A stretch of 64,000 nt of DNA from Ruegeria marisrubri (GCF_001507595.1 NZ_LQBQ01000035.1:186001-250000); one strand, 5' to 3'. Positions 1-10,055 are shown, counted from the stretch's first letter. A program made the numbers and translations. Notes: generated by a model from the letters alone, not told the origin.

Positions 1-1
1 C

Positions 2-954
<953 letters not shown>

Positions 955-958
<4 letters not shown>

Positions 959-1248
959 CCGAACGCTTGTCAAACGAGGCCCGGGGGCCGCTTCTGGACC
1001 CGCTGTTCAAGAACGGCTGGACCATGGTCGAGGACCGCGACGCCATCACCAAGACCTTCATCTTCGACAATTTCGTCGAGGCTTTCGGCTGGATGACGAG
1101 GGTGGCGATCTGGGCTGAGAAATGGGATCACCACCCCGAATGGTCCAATGTCTACCGCACGGTCGAGGTGGTGCTCTCCACCCACGACGTCGGCGGCCTG
1201 TCGGCGCTGGACGCCAAGCTGGCGCGCAAGATGGACGCCATGCTCTGA
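955..1248 (+). CDS. phhB: Pterin-4a-carbinolamine dehydratase
   Basis: The 97-residue product has the size and core of the PCD/DCoH family, including [16 protein letters not shown] in the middle and THDVGGLS after it; the paired His residues of DHHPEW are the family's catalytic residues. The enzyme dehydrates 4a-hydroxytetrahydropterin and so recycles the cofactor of aromatic amino acid hydroxylases. No phenylalanine hydroxylase gene is visible nearby. The ATG overlaps the stop of the upstream acyltransferase-like gene by 4 bases. Confidence 0.93.
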
Positions 1249-1266
1249 CCGAACCGGGTCGCCCCG

Positions 1267-1614
1267 TCAGTCGAGCGCCCCGTCCCCGTCACGGTCGGCC
1301 GCTTTGAAATCCTCGGCCATCTGGGCTGAGAATTCGCTTGCGGAAATGGCGCTGTCGCCGTTCTCGTCCGCCTGTCTGAACAGATCACCGCTCATGTAGG
1401 CCTCGGTTTCCGCCCGGCTCAGAGCACCGCTCTTGTCCGTGTCCATCGTCTGGAACGCGAACTCGGAAAAGGCGTTGTATTCGGCCTTGGACAGAACATC
1501 GTCATCGTTCTTGTCCACGGCGTCCAGTTGCGCCTCGCCGAACGCGCTTTCCTGTGACAGGGCGGCCGAAGCGGTCAGGGCAAGCGCGAAGCCGAAGATG
1601 ATACCCGTTTTCAT
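1267..1614 (-). CDS. Secreted EF-hand calcium-binding protein
   Basis: A 115-residue protein opens with a typical signal peptide (MKTGIIFGFALALTASAALS, then QESAFGEA). It contains four EF-hand-like loops: DKNDDDVLSKAE, DTDKSGALSRAE, DENGDSAISASE and a C-terminal DRDGDGALD that ends before the usual closing helix. It is expected to bind calcium in the periplasm; the target is unknown. The start is supported by a GAGGAGGG ribosome binding site 6 bases before the ATG. It converges on phhB with an 18-base gap. Confidence 0.8.
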   Translation of the reverse strand: MKTGIIFGFALALTASAALSQESAFGEAQLDAVDKNDDDVLSKAEYNAFSEFAFQTMDTDKSGALSRAETEAYMSGDLFRQADENGDSAISASEFSAQMAEDFKAADRDGDGALD

Positions 1615-1626
1615 GTCACGCCCTCC

Positions 1627-1872
1627 TCAGCATGAATACCGATGACCGCCGGCCGCGCCGACACCGGCCCCCACGGCGGTCAGCGCGCCGCGGCCCGAGC
1701 CGCCTCCGAACTGGTTGCCGATTGTGCCCCCGATCAGCGCCCCGCCCAGCGTTCCGCTCAGGCAGGCGATCTCGTGCTGCCGGGCCGCCTGTGCCTGGGG
1801 CGTCGGAGCGGGCTCGCAGGCGGCCAGCACGCTCGCCGCGGCAAACGCAAATACAAGGGTTTTCATTTGCAT
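1627..1872 (-). CDS. Small glycine-zipper lipoprotein
   Basis: The 81-residue product has a short hydrophobic leader ending in a lipobox, VLAAC, so it should be a lipoprotein. The rest is glycine rich (GGALIGGTIGNQFGGG, then AVGAGVGAAGG), as in glycine-zipper/17 kDa-antigen-like outer membrane lipoproteins. It ends in Cys. The function of this group is unknown. It sits just upstream of the EF-hand gene on the same strand with a 12-base gap, so the two may form one transcript. A second ATG six bases inside is an alternative start. Confidence 0.65.
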   Translation of the reverse strand: MQMKTLVFAFAAASVLAACEPAPTPQAQAARQHEIACLSGTLGGALIGGTIGNQFGGGSGRGALTAVGAGVGAAGGHRYSC

Positions 1873-1994
1873 GAGTTTCGCCCTTTTCTTGGTGATCAGA
1901 ATGTCCTGTCAGTCTGACACCTTGGCGGGCAGCAGGCCAGCTTTCCGTTCGCCGGCCGTGGTGGGCAGGCCCCGACCGGATCGGGGCCGCCGCC

Positions 1995-2480
1995 TCAGAT
2001 CTCTTCCAGCAGGGTCTCGCCGGCGGTGCGGTCGCAGATTCCGTGCTCGGATTCGGTGTTCAGCGCGCGAACGACCCCGTCCTCGACCACCATCGCGTAA
2101 CGAACCGACCGGCCATAGAGACCCACCACCGGCGCGTCGAAATTCATTCCGATTTCCCTGGTGAAACTGCCATCCGCGTCGGCCAGCAGGGTGATGCCCG
2201 CCTCGGTCGCCCCGGTCGACTCGCCCCAGGCCTTCATCACGAAGGGGTCGTTGACCGCGAGGCAGATGATCTCGTCGACGCCTTTTGCGTCGAACTGCGG
2301 CTTGGTGCGGATGAAGCTGGGCAGATGCACCTGATCGCACAGGCCTGAAAAGGCCGCCGGCACCGCCACCAGCACGACCTTGCGGCCCGTCAGCTTGTCC
2401 GACAGCCGCACCACTTCCGGCCCGGAATCCGTCATCCGGATCAGTTTCGCGTCCGGAAGACTGTCACCGACTGAAATCAT
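1995..2480 (-). CDS. Peroxiredoxin (Prx5/AhpE-like)
   Basis: The 161-residue protein carries the Prx5-type active site PAAFSGLCDQVHLPSF near residues 40-55; the Cys is the peroxidatic cysteine, although the usual PGAFTPTC is altered to PAAFSGLC. It would reduce hydrogen peroxide or organic hydroperoxides in the cytoplasm. A second Cys lies near the C terminus (HGICDRTAGE), a position used by some atypical 2-Cys members. I chose the ATG at 2480 because AGAGGA lies 8 bases upstream; an in-frame Met eight codons earlier lacks such a site. Confidence 0.88.
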   Translation of the reverse strand: MISVGDSLPDAKLIRMTDSGPEVVRLSDKLTGRKVVLVAVPAAFSGLCDQVHLPSFIRTKPQFDAKGVDEIICLAVNDPFVMKAWGESTGATEAGITLLADADGSFTREIGMNFDAPVVGLYGRSVRYAMVVEDGVVRALNTESEHGICDRTAGETLLEEI

Positions 2481-2579
2481 CTTGTTTTTTCCTCTCTGCT
2501 GCATTTACGGATAACCGCACGGCGGCATATAGCTTTGCCGTGGGCGAAAGCCACGGTTTTTCGACGAGGCGGGAGGAAC

Positions 2580-3791
2580 ATGAGCCACATTGTCGTGATC
2601 GGCGCGGGCCAGGCCGGGTCATCCCTGGTCGCCAGGCTGCGCAAGGAGGGGTTCGAGGGCGAGGTCACCCTGATCGGCGCCGAGCCGGTTCTGCCCTATC
2701 AGCGCCCGCCGCTGTCCAAGGCCTATCTGCTGGGCGAGATGGAGCTGGAACGGCTCTACCTGCGCCCCGAGAGTTTCTATGCCGAGAACAACATCACCCT
2801 GCGTCTGGGCCAGCGGGTGACGGCGATCGACCCGGCGGTCAAGACCGTGACCATCGGCGACGAGGTGATCGCTTACGACCAGCTTGCCCTGACCACCGGC
2901 TCGCATCCGCGTCGCCTGCCCGCCGCGATTGGCGGCGATCTGGAGGGCGTGCATGTGGTGCGCACGCTGGCCGATGTGGACGCGATGGCCCCCGCCGTCA
3001 CCCAAGGCGCCCGGGCGCTGATCGTGGGCGGCGGCTATATCGGGCTCGAGGCCGCGGCCGTCTGCGCCAAGCGCGGCGTGCAGGTGACGCTGGTGGAGAT
3101 GGCAGACCGCATCCTGCAACGCGTCGCCGCGTCTGAAACCAGCGACTATTTCCGCGCGCTGCACCGCGCGCATGGGGTGGACATCCGCGAAGGCGTCGGG
3201 CTGGAGCGGATCACCGGCGAGAATGGCAAGGTCACCGGCGCGGTGCTGGGCGACGGGACGGAACTGGCGGTCGATTTCGTCGTGGTCGGCGTGGGCATCA
3301 CCCCGGCCACCGAACTGGCCGAGGCGGCCGGACTCGAGCTCGAGAACGGCATCAGGACCGACGCGCAGGGCCGCACCTCGGCCGCCGATATCTGGGCGGC
3401 GGGCGATTGTGCCTCGTTCCCCTACAAGGGGCGGCGCATCCGTCTGGAAAGCGTGCCCAACGCCATCGACCAGGCCGAGGTGGTGGCGCAGAACATGCTG
3501 GGCGCGGGCAAGGATTACGTGGCCACGCCATGGTTCTGGTCGGACCAGTATGACGTGAAGCTGCAGATCGCCGGGCTGAACACGGGCTATGACCACGTCG
3601 TCACCCGCAAGGGCGAGGGGGCGACCACCTCGTTCTGGTATTACCGGGGCGATCAGTTGCTGGCAGTGGACGCGATGAACGACCCGCGCGCCTACATGGT
3701 CGGCAAACGCCTGATCGACGCAGGCAAGACCGCCGATCCGGCAGTGGTGGCCGACCCGGCAGCGGACCTGAAGCCGCTGCTCAAGGCGTGA
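2580..3791 (+). CDS. FAD-dependent NAD(P)H:ferredoxin reductase-type oxidoreductase
   Basis: A 403-residue flavoprotein with an N-terminal FAD site VVIGAGQAGSSLVARLR, a mid-protein NAD(P)H-binding GGGYIGLEAAAVCAKRG near residue 150, and the second FAD motif TSAADIWAAGDCAS near 275. The C-terminal part with WFWSDQYDVKLQIAG is typical of rubredoxin, putidaredoxin and rhodocoxin reductases, which pass electrons from NAD(P)H to a small iron-sulfur protein. The electron acceptor is not encoded next to it. The ATG at 2580 has GGGAGGA 4 bases upstream. It overlaps rsmD by 4 bases. Confidence 0.88.
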   Translation: MSHIVVIGAGQAGSSLVARLRKEGFEGEVTLIGAEPVLPYQRPPLSKAYLLGEMELERLYLRPESFYAENNITLRLGQRVTAIDPAVKTVTIGDEVIAYDQLALTTGSHPRRLPAAIGGDLEGVHVVRTLADVDAMAPAVTQGARALIVGGGYIGLEAAAVCAKRGVQVTLVEMADRILQRVAASETSDYFRALHRAHGVDIREGVGLERITGENGKVTGAVLGDGTELAVDFVVVGVGITPATELAEAAGLELENGIRTDAQGRTSAADIWAAGDCASFPYKGRRIRLESVPNAIDQAEVVAQNMLGAGKDYVATPWFWSDQYDVKLQIAGLNTGYDHVVTRKGEGATTSFWYYRGDQLLAVDAMNDPRAYMVGKRLIDAGKTADPAVVADPAADLKPLLKA

Positions 3792-4339
3792 GGATCGTCG
3801 CCGGAGAGTTCCGGGGCCGGGCGCTGGCCTCGGTCGGCAAGGGGGATGCGGGCGGGCATCTGCGTCCCACCACCGACCGGGTGCGCGAAAGCCTGTTCAA
3901 CGTGCTGGCCCACCAGATCGACTTCGACGGGCTGCGGGTGCTGGACCTGTTCGCCGGCACCGGCGCGCTGGGGCTCGAGGCGCTGTCGCGCGGCGCGGCC
4001 CATGTCACCTTCGTCGATGACGGGCGGGTGGCGCAGGGCCTGATCCGCAAGAATATCGACCTGACCCGCAGCGCCGACCGCACCGCCCTGATCCGCCGCG
4101 ACGCCACGCGACTGGGCGACAATCCCGGCGCGCCGTTCGACCTGATCTTCCTCGACCCGCCCTATGGCAAGGGGCTGGGTCAAAAGGCGCTGGCGGCGGC
4201 GCTGAAGGGCGGCTGGCTGGCCGAGGGCGCGCTGGTGGTCTGGGAAGAGAACGCGCCGATGGCCCCGCCCGAGGGCTTCACGCTGCACGATGCGCGCAAA
4301 TACGGCGACACCCATATCTCGCTGATGTGGCGGGGCTGA
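3788..4339 (+). CDS. rsmD: 16S rRNA (guanine(966)-N(2))-methyltransferase
   Basis: The 183-residue protein starts MRIVAGEFRGRAL, the usual RsmD N terminus. It has the SAM-binding motif VLDLFAGTGALGLEALSRGA near residue 55 and the catalytic motif DLIFLDPPYGKG near 120. RsmD methylates G966 of 16S rRNA on the 30S subunit. Translation begins at a GTG that overlaps the stop codon of the upstream oxidoreductase gene (GTGA), so it is probably translationally coupled to it. Confidence 0.93.
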   Translation: MRIVAGEFRGRALASVGKGDAGGHLRPTTDRVRESLFNVLAHQIDFDGLRVLDLFAGTGALGLEALSRGAAHVTFVDDGRVAQGLIRKNIDLTRSADRTALIRRDATRLGDNPGAPFDLIFLDPPYGKGLGQKALAAALKGGWLAEGALVVWEENAPMAPPEGFTLHDARKYGDTHISLMWRG

Positions 4340-4387
4340 GCCGCCCATTTTTTGGACCGGGACCCGCGCCGTGCTATGTTGCAGGGC

Positions 4388-4564
4388 ATGGACCACGCCC
4401 TGCCCATATTCCCACTGGCACCCGCGCAGAGCGCCGAGGCCACGACCGGGCCCAAGCCCAAACCGCGCCGCGCGCCCGTCTTCATTCAGGACGCGGTGAC
4501 GCCTTGGGGGCAAGAGACGCTGTTGCTCGCGCTGTGGCGCGCGCAGCAGGATCAGGATCCGTAG
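4388..4564 (+). CDS. Small hypothetical protein (58 aa)
   Basis: I do not recognise this protein. It begins MDHALPIFPLAPAQSAE, has a basic Pro/Lys-rich middle (GPKPKPRRAPVF) and ends with an acidic-polar tail, with no membrane segment. It lies 48 bases after rsmD on the same strand and its last 13 bases overlap the 3' end of map on the other strand. The ribosome binding site is weak (GCAGGGC directly before the ATG). The gene is plausible from its position and codon use, but could be spurious. Confidence 0.42.
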   Translation: MDHALPIFPLAPAQSAEATTGPKPKPRRAPVFIQDAVTPWGQETLLLALWRAQQDQDP

Positions 4565-5364
4565 GTCGGGTGGAACTTGCCGGCGGGTGACAGGGTAAAG
4601 ATCTCAACCCCGTCCGCCGTGACGCCCACGGAATGCTCGAACTGCGCCGACAGCGACTTGTCGCGGGTCACGGCGGTCCAGTCATCCGACAGCGTCTTGG
4701 TCTCGGGGCGGCCCAGGTTCACCATCGGCTCGATGGTAAAGAACATGCCTTCCTCCAGAACCGCGCCGGTGCCGGGGCGGCCATAATGCAGCACGTTGGG
4801 CGGCGCGTGGAACACCCGGCCCAGCCCGTGCCCGCAGAAATCGCGCACCACGCTCATCCGGTGCGATTCCACGTAAGCCTGGATGGCATGGCCGATATCG
4901 CCGAAGGTGTTGCCCGGCTTGACCATCTCGATCCCCTTGAACAGGGCGTCATGGGTCACCTGGATCAGCCGCTCGGCCTTGCGTGACAGCTTGCCCGCGA
5001 CATACATGCGGCTGGTATCGCCGAACCAGCCATCGACGATCACGGTCACGTCGATGTTCAGGATATCGCCATCCTTCAGCTTTTTCTCGCCCGGAATCCC
5101 GTGGCAGACCACGTGGTTCACGCTGATGCAGCTGGCGTGCTGATAGCCCTTGTAGCCGATGGTGGCCGACTTGGCGCCGGCATCCTCGACCATCTGGGTG
5201 ATGATCCGGTCGATCTCGCCCGTGGTCTGGCCGGGAAAGACATGCTCGGCGATGTCGTCGAGAATCCGCGCCGCAACCGCCCCTGCCGCGTGCATTCCGG
5301 CAAAGTCAGCCTGTTCGTAAATGCGGATGCCGTCCTTGGTCAGGCGGCCACGATGTTCCTTCAT
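4552..5364 (-). CDS. map: Methionine aminopeptidase, type I
   Basis: The 270-residue enzyme removes the N-terminal Met from nascent proteins. The metal-binding residues are visible in order: the two Asp in NIDVTVIVDGWFGDTS, His in CGHGLGRVFH, Glu in TIEPMV and Glu in QFEHSVGV. The length is typical of the type I enzyme. An ATG at 5364 follows GGAG by 10 bases; a TTG directly before it is a less likely start. It lies upstream of a convergent small gene and downstream of sfsA on the same strand. Confidence 0.95.
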   Translation of the reverse strand: MKEHRGRLTKDGIRIYEQADFAGMHAAGAVAARILDDIAEHVFPGQTTGEIDRIITQMVEDAGAKSATIGYKGYQHASCISVNHVVCHGIPGEKKLKDGDILNIDVTVIVDGWFGDTSRMYVAGKLSRKAERLIQVTHDALFKGIEMVKPGNTFGDIGHAIQAYVESHRMSVVRDFCGHGLGRVFHAPPNVLHYGRPGTGAVLEEGMFFTIEPMVNLGRPETKTLSDDWTAVTRDKSLSAQFEHSVGVTADGVEIFTLSPAGKFHPTYGS

Positions 5365-5448
5365 CAACGCGGGGCTCCAAATGTTGCGCGCGAAACCCTC
5401 TTTACGCTGCTTGTGCAGAAAGTGCCAGAGGGCGCGGGGTCGCGAAAG

Positions 5449-6141
5449 TCAGACCCTGTTGCCTATCAATATGCCTTCCGGCGTGATTTGGGTCATATAG
5501 ACCAGACGTTCAACCCCTTTCGCTGCCGCAGCGTCAAATTGCGCCGCATAGGCCGGGTCGATATCGGCGGCCAGCGCGAATCGCGCGCAATCGGTGCGCT
5601 GCACCAGGTACAGCATGATCGCCCGGTGCCCCTGCGCTACCATCTCGGCCAGCTCGCCCAGATGTTTGGTTCCCCGCGCGGTGACGCTGTCGGGAAACTC
5701 GGCCAGTCCCGGCTGGCGCGAGAGGGTCACGCTTTTCACCTCTACATAGGCATCCGGCAGGCCCGGTTCACTCAGCAGGAAGTCGATGCGGCTGCTTTCG
5801 CCATATTTCACCTCGGGCCGGACGGTGCCATAGGCGGCCAGCTCGGGGACCTCGCCCGCCTCCAGCGCCGCGCGCAGCGCCCGGTTGGGCACCGAGGTAT
5901 CGACCCCGGTGAAATGGCCGTTCTCGTGCTCGACCAGACGCCAGCCGAATTTCAGTTTCTTCTTCGGGTCGTCATTGGGCTCCAGCCAGATTTTCATGCC
6001 CGGCTCGGCCAGCCCCATCATCGACCCCGGATTGGCGCAATGGGCGGTCACCTCGCGCCCGTCCTCCAGCACGCAGTCGGCCAGAAAGCGTTTGTAGCGG
6101 CGGATCAGCCGGGCGGGCACAAGAGGGGTTTGAAAGCGCAT
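5449..6141 (-). CDS. sfsA: SfsA family sugar fermentation stimulation protein homologue
   Basis: The 230-residue product begins MRFQTPLVPARLIRRYKRFL and contains the family core VTAHCANPGSMMGL, the PNRALRAAL stretch and AYVEVKSVTL, which fits a nuclease-like fold with a D/E-x-K site. E. coli SfsA binds DNA and was linked to maltose metabolism; the role elsewhere is unclear. The start at 6141 is chosen because the frame upstream does not look like a conserved extension. Confidence 0.9.
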   Translation of the reverse strand: MRFQTPLVPARLIRRYKRFLADCVLEDGREVTAHCANPGSMMGLAEPGMKIWLEPNDDPKKKLKFGWRLVEHENGHFTGVDTSVPNRALRAALEAGEVPELAAYGTVRPEVKYGESSRIDFLLSEPGLPDAYVEVKSVTLSRQPGLAEFPDSVTARGTKHLGELAEMVAQGHRAIMLYLVQRTDCARFALAADIDPAYAAQFDAAAAKGVERLVYMTQITPEGILIGNRV

Positions 6142-6191
6142 GGCTCCGGGCCTATACCTGCGCCAAGCGTCGATCAAGAGGAGAGCGCGCC

Positions 6192-6914
6192 ATGCCCAAC
6201 CCAACCGCCGCAATGCTGGTGATCGGGGATGAAATCCTGTCCGGCCGCACCCGTGATTCCAACATGCATTTCCTGGCCGGCGAGCTGACCAAACATGGCA
6301 TCGACCTGAAAGAGGCGCGCTTTGTCAGCGATGACGCAGAGGCCATAGAAACCGCGGTCAAGGCGCTGTCGCAGGCCTATGACCACGTCTTCACCAGCGG
6401 CGGCATCGGCCCGACCCATGACGACATCACCGCCGACGCCATCGCCCATGCCTTCGGCGTCGGCATCGGCATCCGCGAGGACGCGCGCGCCCTGCTCGAG
6501 GCGCATTACGAAAAGACCGGGCTGGAGCTGAACGCCGCGCGGCTGCGCATGGCGCGGATCCCCGACGTGGCGACGCTGATCGAAAACCCGGTCTCGACCG
6601 CGCCGGGCTTCACGCTGGGCAACGTGCATGTGATGGCCGGGGTGCCGGTGGTGTTCCAGGCCATGGTGGCCAGCGTCCTGCCGACCCTGACCGGCGGCGC
6701 GCCGCTGCTGTCCCAGACCCTGCGGGTCGAGCGCGGCGAGGGCGACATCGCCGAAACCCTGTCGCTGCTGGCCGAGGCCTTCGACGACCTGTCGATCGGC
6801 TGCTACCCGTTCCAGGTGAACGGCGTCTTTGGCGCCAATGTCGTGGTGCGCGGCACCGATGGCGCCCGCATCGACGCGGCGATCACCCGGCTGGCGAAGG
6901 AGCTGGGGGTTTGA
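6192..6914 (+). CDS. MoCF-biosynthesis-domain protein, CinA N-terminal/molybdopterin-binding type
   Basis: A 240-residue protein with the MoaB/MogA-like fold: AAMLVIGDEILSGRTRDSN at the N terminus and VFTSGGIGPTHDDITADAIA near residue 70. It is the domain found at the N terminus of CinA, here standing alone without the C-terminal nicotinamide-nucleotide amidase domain. It might act on pterin or nucleotide substrates; the exact reaction is not known. Its stop overlaps the TTG start of the next gene by 4 bases. Confidence 0.85.
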   Translation: MPNPTAAMLVIGDEILSGRTRDSNMHFLAGELTKHGIDLKEARFVSDDAEAIETAVKALSQAYDHVFTSGGIGPTHDDITADAIAHAFGVGIGIREDARALLEAHYEKTGLELNAARLRMARIPDVATLIENPVSTAPGFTLGNVHVMAGVPVVFQAMVASVLPTLTGGAPLLSQTLRVERGEGDIAETLSLLAEAFDDLSIGCYPFQVNGVFGANVVVRGTDGARIDAAITRLAKELGV

Positions 6915-7621
6915 GCCTGGACTGGGCGCAGGTGGTCGACGGCACATGGCCCGCCGCGCGCTACGAGCGGCTGGGGCCCTTCCTGCTGCGCGAAGGGCAG
7001 GGCGGCGGCTCGCGCGTGTCGGCGGCCAGCCGGATCGGCGAGGTGACCGAGGCCGATATCGACGCGGCCGAGGCGGCGATGCAGGCGATGGGGCAGAAAC
7101 GGATCTTCTGTCTGCGCCCGGGCGACGAGGCGCTGGACGCGCAGCTGGCCGCGCGGGGCTACGAGGTTCTCGACCCGGTCAACATCTATGCCTGCCCGGT
7201 CGAACAGCTGACTGACATCCCGATCCCGCGGGTCACCGTGTTCACCTTGTGGGAGCCGCTGGCGATCATGCGCGAGATCTGGGCGCAGGCCGGCATCGGG
7301 CCCGAACGGCTGGCGGTGATGGACCGTGCCAAAGGCCCCAAGACGGGCCTGCTGCTGCGGCACCGCGACAAGCCCGGCGGCACCGGCTTTGTTGCCATCC
7401 ACGACGGCGTGGCGATGGTGCACGCGCTGGAAATCCTGCCGCACCAGCGCCGGCAAGGCCTTGGCAAATGGGCGATGCGGGGCGCGGCCTTTTGGGCGCT
7501 GGACAACGGCGCGCAGACCCTTAGCGTGATCTGCACCAAGGCGAATGAAGGGGCCAATGCGCTCTACCGCTCTCTCGGCATGGAAAACGTGGGAGAGTAT
7601 CACTATCGCCAGCTTGTCTGA
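6911..7621 (+). CDS. GNAT family N-acetyltransferase
   Basis: The 236-residue product has an acetyl-CoA-binding motif near its C terminus, ALEILPHQRRQGLGKWAMRG, followed by ANEGANALYRSLGM, both typical of the GNAT fold. The first half is a second, poorly conserved GNAT-like half. The substrate is unknown. It starts at a TTG that overlaps the stop of the upstream gene (TTGA), which suggests translational coupling, and is followed after 15 bases by an AhpD-like gene. Confidence 0.8.
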   Translation: MSLDWAQVVDGTWPAARYERLGPFLLREGQGGGSRVSAASRIGEVTEADIDAAEAAMQAMGQKRIFCLRPGDEALDAQLAARGYEVLDPVNIYACPVEQLTDIPIPRVTVFTLWEPLAIMREIWAQAGIGPERLAVMDRAKGPKTGLLLRHRDKPGGTGFVAIHDGVAMVHALEILPHQRRQGLGKWAMRGAAFWALDNGAQTLSVICTKANEGANALYRSLGMENVGEYHYRQLV

Positions 7622-7636
7622 GGGAGAGAGACAGAC

Positions 7637-8209
7637 GTGACCGACCAGAAACAGCCCACCGCCCTTGACCTGCCGATGGTGGACCCGCTGCCGCCCGAGA
7701 CGCAGAAATATTTCGACATCTGCGTGGAAAAGCTGGGCATGGTGCCCAACGTGCTCAAGGCGAACGCGTTCGACATCGACAAGCTCAACGCCTTCACCGC
7801 GATGTACAACGACCTGATGCTGGCACCCAGCGGCCTGTCCAAGCTGGAACGCGAGATGATCGCGGTGGTCGTGTCGTCGATCAACCGCTGCTTCTACTGC
7901 CTCGTGGCGCATGGCGCGGCGGTGCGGCAACTGTCGGGCGATCCAAAGCTGGGCGAGATGCTGGTGATGAACTACCGCGTGGCGCCGCTGGACGACCGCC
8001 AGCGCGCGATGCTGGATTTCGCCGCCAAGATGACCACCGCCAGCGCCGAGATCGAGGAACCCGACCGCCAGCGCCTGCGCGATGTCGGATTCTCGGATCG
8101 CGACATCTGGGACATCGCCAATGTGGCGGGCTTCTTCAACATGTCCAACCGGGTCGCCAGCGCGACGGCCATGGTGCCCAACGACGAGTATCATTCCCAG
8201 TTCAGATGA
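7637..8209 (+). CDS. Peroxidase-related protein, AhpD/carboxymuconolactone decarboxylase-like
   Basis: The 190-residue protein contains the AhpD-type redox motif NRCFYCLVAHGAAVRQ near residue 80, with a CxxC pair and a nearby His. Family members (COG2128) reduce peroxides or act as disulfide reductases with an unknown partner. Translation appears to start at GTG, preceded by a GGGAGAGAG ribosome binding site. It overlaps the following OmpA-like gene by 4 bases (ATGA). Confidence 0.87.
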   Translation: MTDQKQPTALDLPMVDPLPPETQKYFDICVEKLGMVPNVLKANAFDIDKLNAFTAMYNDLMLAPSGLSKLEREMIAVVVSSINRCFYCLVAHGAAVRQLSGDPKLGEMLVMNYRVAPLDDRQRAMLDFAAKMTTASAEIEEPDRQRLRDVGFSDRDIWDIANVAGFFNMSNRVASATAMVPNDEYHSQFR

Positions 8210-9108
8210 AGCGCGCCCTCGCCCTCTGCGCCGCCCTGGCGGCGGCCCCGCTGGCGGCGCAGGAGCTAAAGCTGCCCGGAGGCGTGCGGCAACTGACCGA
8301 GCGGATCACTGCGCTCGACAGCTATGATCTGCCCGTGGGCGTCTATGCGGACGGGTCCGTGCCGTCGAAAAGGCTCGAAGGGCAGGTCGAGCGGCGGACC
8401 TGGCGCTTTCAGGCCGGGTCCCGCACGACGCTGCAGATCCTCGCGCCGCTGCGCGAGCAGTTGCAGCAGATGGGCTATGACATCCTGCTCGACTGCGAGG
8501 CCCGCAGCTGCGGCGGTTTCGATTTCCGCTATGGCACCGAGGTGGTGCCGAACCCGGACATGTATGTGGCGATTCACGACTACCGCTTCCTGTCGGCCAC
8601 CCGCGGGGACGAGGCCATAAGCGTGCTGATCAGCCGCAACCCGCCCGACGGCTACATCCAGATCATCCGGGTGCTGCCCGACGGCACCCAGCCAGAGGCG
8701 CCTCTGGTCGTGGCCGGGTCCGAGGTCGCGGACGAGGCGCTGCTGGCGAAACTGAAGCGGGACGGCCACGTCATTCTCGACGATCTCACCTTCGGCTCGG
8801 GGGCCGCGGATCTGGGCGAAGGGCCGTTTGCCTCTCTGGCGGTGCTGGCCGAATTTCTCAAGGAAAACCCCCGCGCCCGGCTGGCGCTGGTGGGGCACAC
8901 GGATGACGTGGGCACGCTCGAGGGCAACATCGCCCTCAGCCTCCGCCGCGCCCAGGCGGTGCGAAACCGCCTGATCGAGGTGCACGGGATCGACGGCGAG
9001 CGGCTCGAGGCCGAAGGCGTCGGCTACCTCGCCCCGCTCACCTCGAACCACACCCCCGAAGGCCGGGAGTTGAACCGCCGGGTCGAGGCGGTCATGCTGG
9101 GGGGGTGA
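8206..9108 (+). CDS. OmpA-family outer membrane/periplasmic protein
   Basis: A 300-residue protein with a signal peptide (MKRALALCAALAAAPLAAQ) and a C-terminal OmpA-like peptidoglycan-binding domain: LALVGHTDDVGTLEGN, then LSLRRAQAVRNRL and a final RELNRRVEAVML. The first 180 residues are not recognised and would be periplasmic. It probably anchors to the cell wall. It is coupled to the upstream AhpD-like gene by a 4-base overlap. Confidence 0.86.
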   Translation: MKRALALCAALAAAPLAAQELKLPGGVRQLTERITALDSYDLPVGVYADGSVPSKRLEGQVERRTWRFQAGSRTTLQILAPLREQLQQMGYDILLDCEARSCGGFDFRYGTEVVPNPDMYVAIHDYRFLSATRGDEAISVLISRNPPDGYIQIIRVLPDGTQPEAPLVVAGSEVADEALLAKLKRDGHVILDDLTFGSGAADLGEGPFASLAVLAEFLKENPRARLALVGHTDDVGTLEGNIALSLRRAQAVRNRLIEVHGIDGERLEAEGVGYLAPLTSNHTPEGRELNRRVEAVMLGG

Positions 9109-9164
9109 TGTTCGCGACCGGCCAGGATGTTGCGTAGATGGCGCCGTTGTTGGGGGGCGGGACG

Positions 9165-10055
9165 ATGAAGACCGATCCCAGAATCGCTTTTCTGATTGCC
9201 GCCCACGACCGGCCTGCACATCTGCATCGGCTGCTTGGCGCGTTGGCGCACCCAAGCACGGGGGTTTTTCTGCATATCGACGCCAAATCCGACTTGGCGT
9301 CCCCGAATCTTGCTGCTTTCCCGAACATGACGCTTTGTTCACCGGCCATTTCCGTTCACTGGGGCGGTATTTCCCAAGTCCAAGCCACGCTGGCGTTGAT
9401 GGAACAGGCCGTTTCCGATCCCGGTTTTTCCCACTTCGTTTTCATTTCCGGGTCGGATTACCCACTTCGCCCCATAGGCGAGATCGTGGAATTCTTCGCG
9501 GACAACCCGGACACTGTCTTCATGAATGCCGAGCGGATGCCGGTCTGGCACAAGCCGTTGCCATGGATCGAATATCACCATCCCCAGCCAACCGACCCGC
9601 CGCTGCAAAGAGCGTGGCGCCGATTTGCAAGGCGCGCACTCAAACCGTTGGCGCGTCGGGACTACGCCGCCGCCTTGAAAGGTCGGGTTCCATACGGCGG
9701 CACCTGCTGGTGGGCTTTGCCGCGCTCCGCCGTCGAGTTTCTGCTCGAAACCATCGATCAGGAACCCGACCTTCTGGAGTTTTTCCGAAACACGCATTGC
9801 CCGGATGAAACGCTGCTGCCGACATTGATGATGAACGGCCCGTTTGCCGGTGCCCGGAGAAATACCCTGACCTGGGCAGATTGGTCCAAGGGTGGAGCGC
9901 ATCCGGCAACAATTGCAGCAGAACATATTCCGGCACTTCTTCGAGCGGGGGAGAAGCGCGAATACCTGTTTGCCCGAAAGTTCCCGGATGATAGCGCCGC
10001 TCTCCTATCGGCCCTGGAACAGCGGTGGCGCAAAGGCGCCCAGCCAATGCAATAG
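9165..10055 (+). CDS. Glycosyltransferase family 14-like (core-2/I-branching type)
   Basis: The 296-residue protein starts IAFLIAAHDRPAHLHRLLGAL and contains HWGGISQVQATLALM, FVFISGSDYPLRP and THCPDETLLPTLMMN, the landmarks of the Branch (GT14) family. Bacterial members transfer sugars such as N-acetylglucosamine or xylose to cell-surface glycans; the acceptor here is unknown. The ATG at 9165 follows a G-rich stretch (GGGGGGCGG); an ATG at 9138 is an alternative start. Base composition is slightly lower in GC than in neighbouring genes. Confidence 0.82.
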   Translation: MKTDPRIAFLIAAHDRPAHLHRLLGALAHPSTGVFLHIDAKSDLASPNLAAFPNMTLCSPAISVHWGGISQVQATLALMEQAVSDPGFSHFVFISGSDYPLRPIGEIVEFFADNPDTVFMNAERMPVWHKPLPWIEYHHPQPTDPPLQRAWRRFARRALKPLARRDYAAALKGRVPYGGTCWWALPRSAVEFLLETIDQEPDLLEFFRNTHCPDETLLPTLMMNGPFAGARRNTLTWADWSKGGAHPATIAAEHIPALLRAGEKREYLFARKFPDDSAALLSALEQRWRKGAQPMQ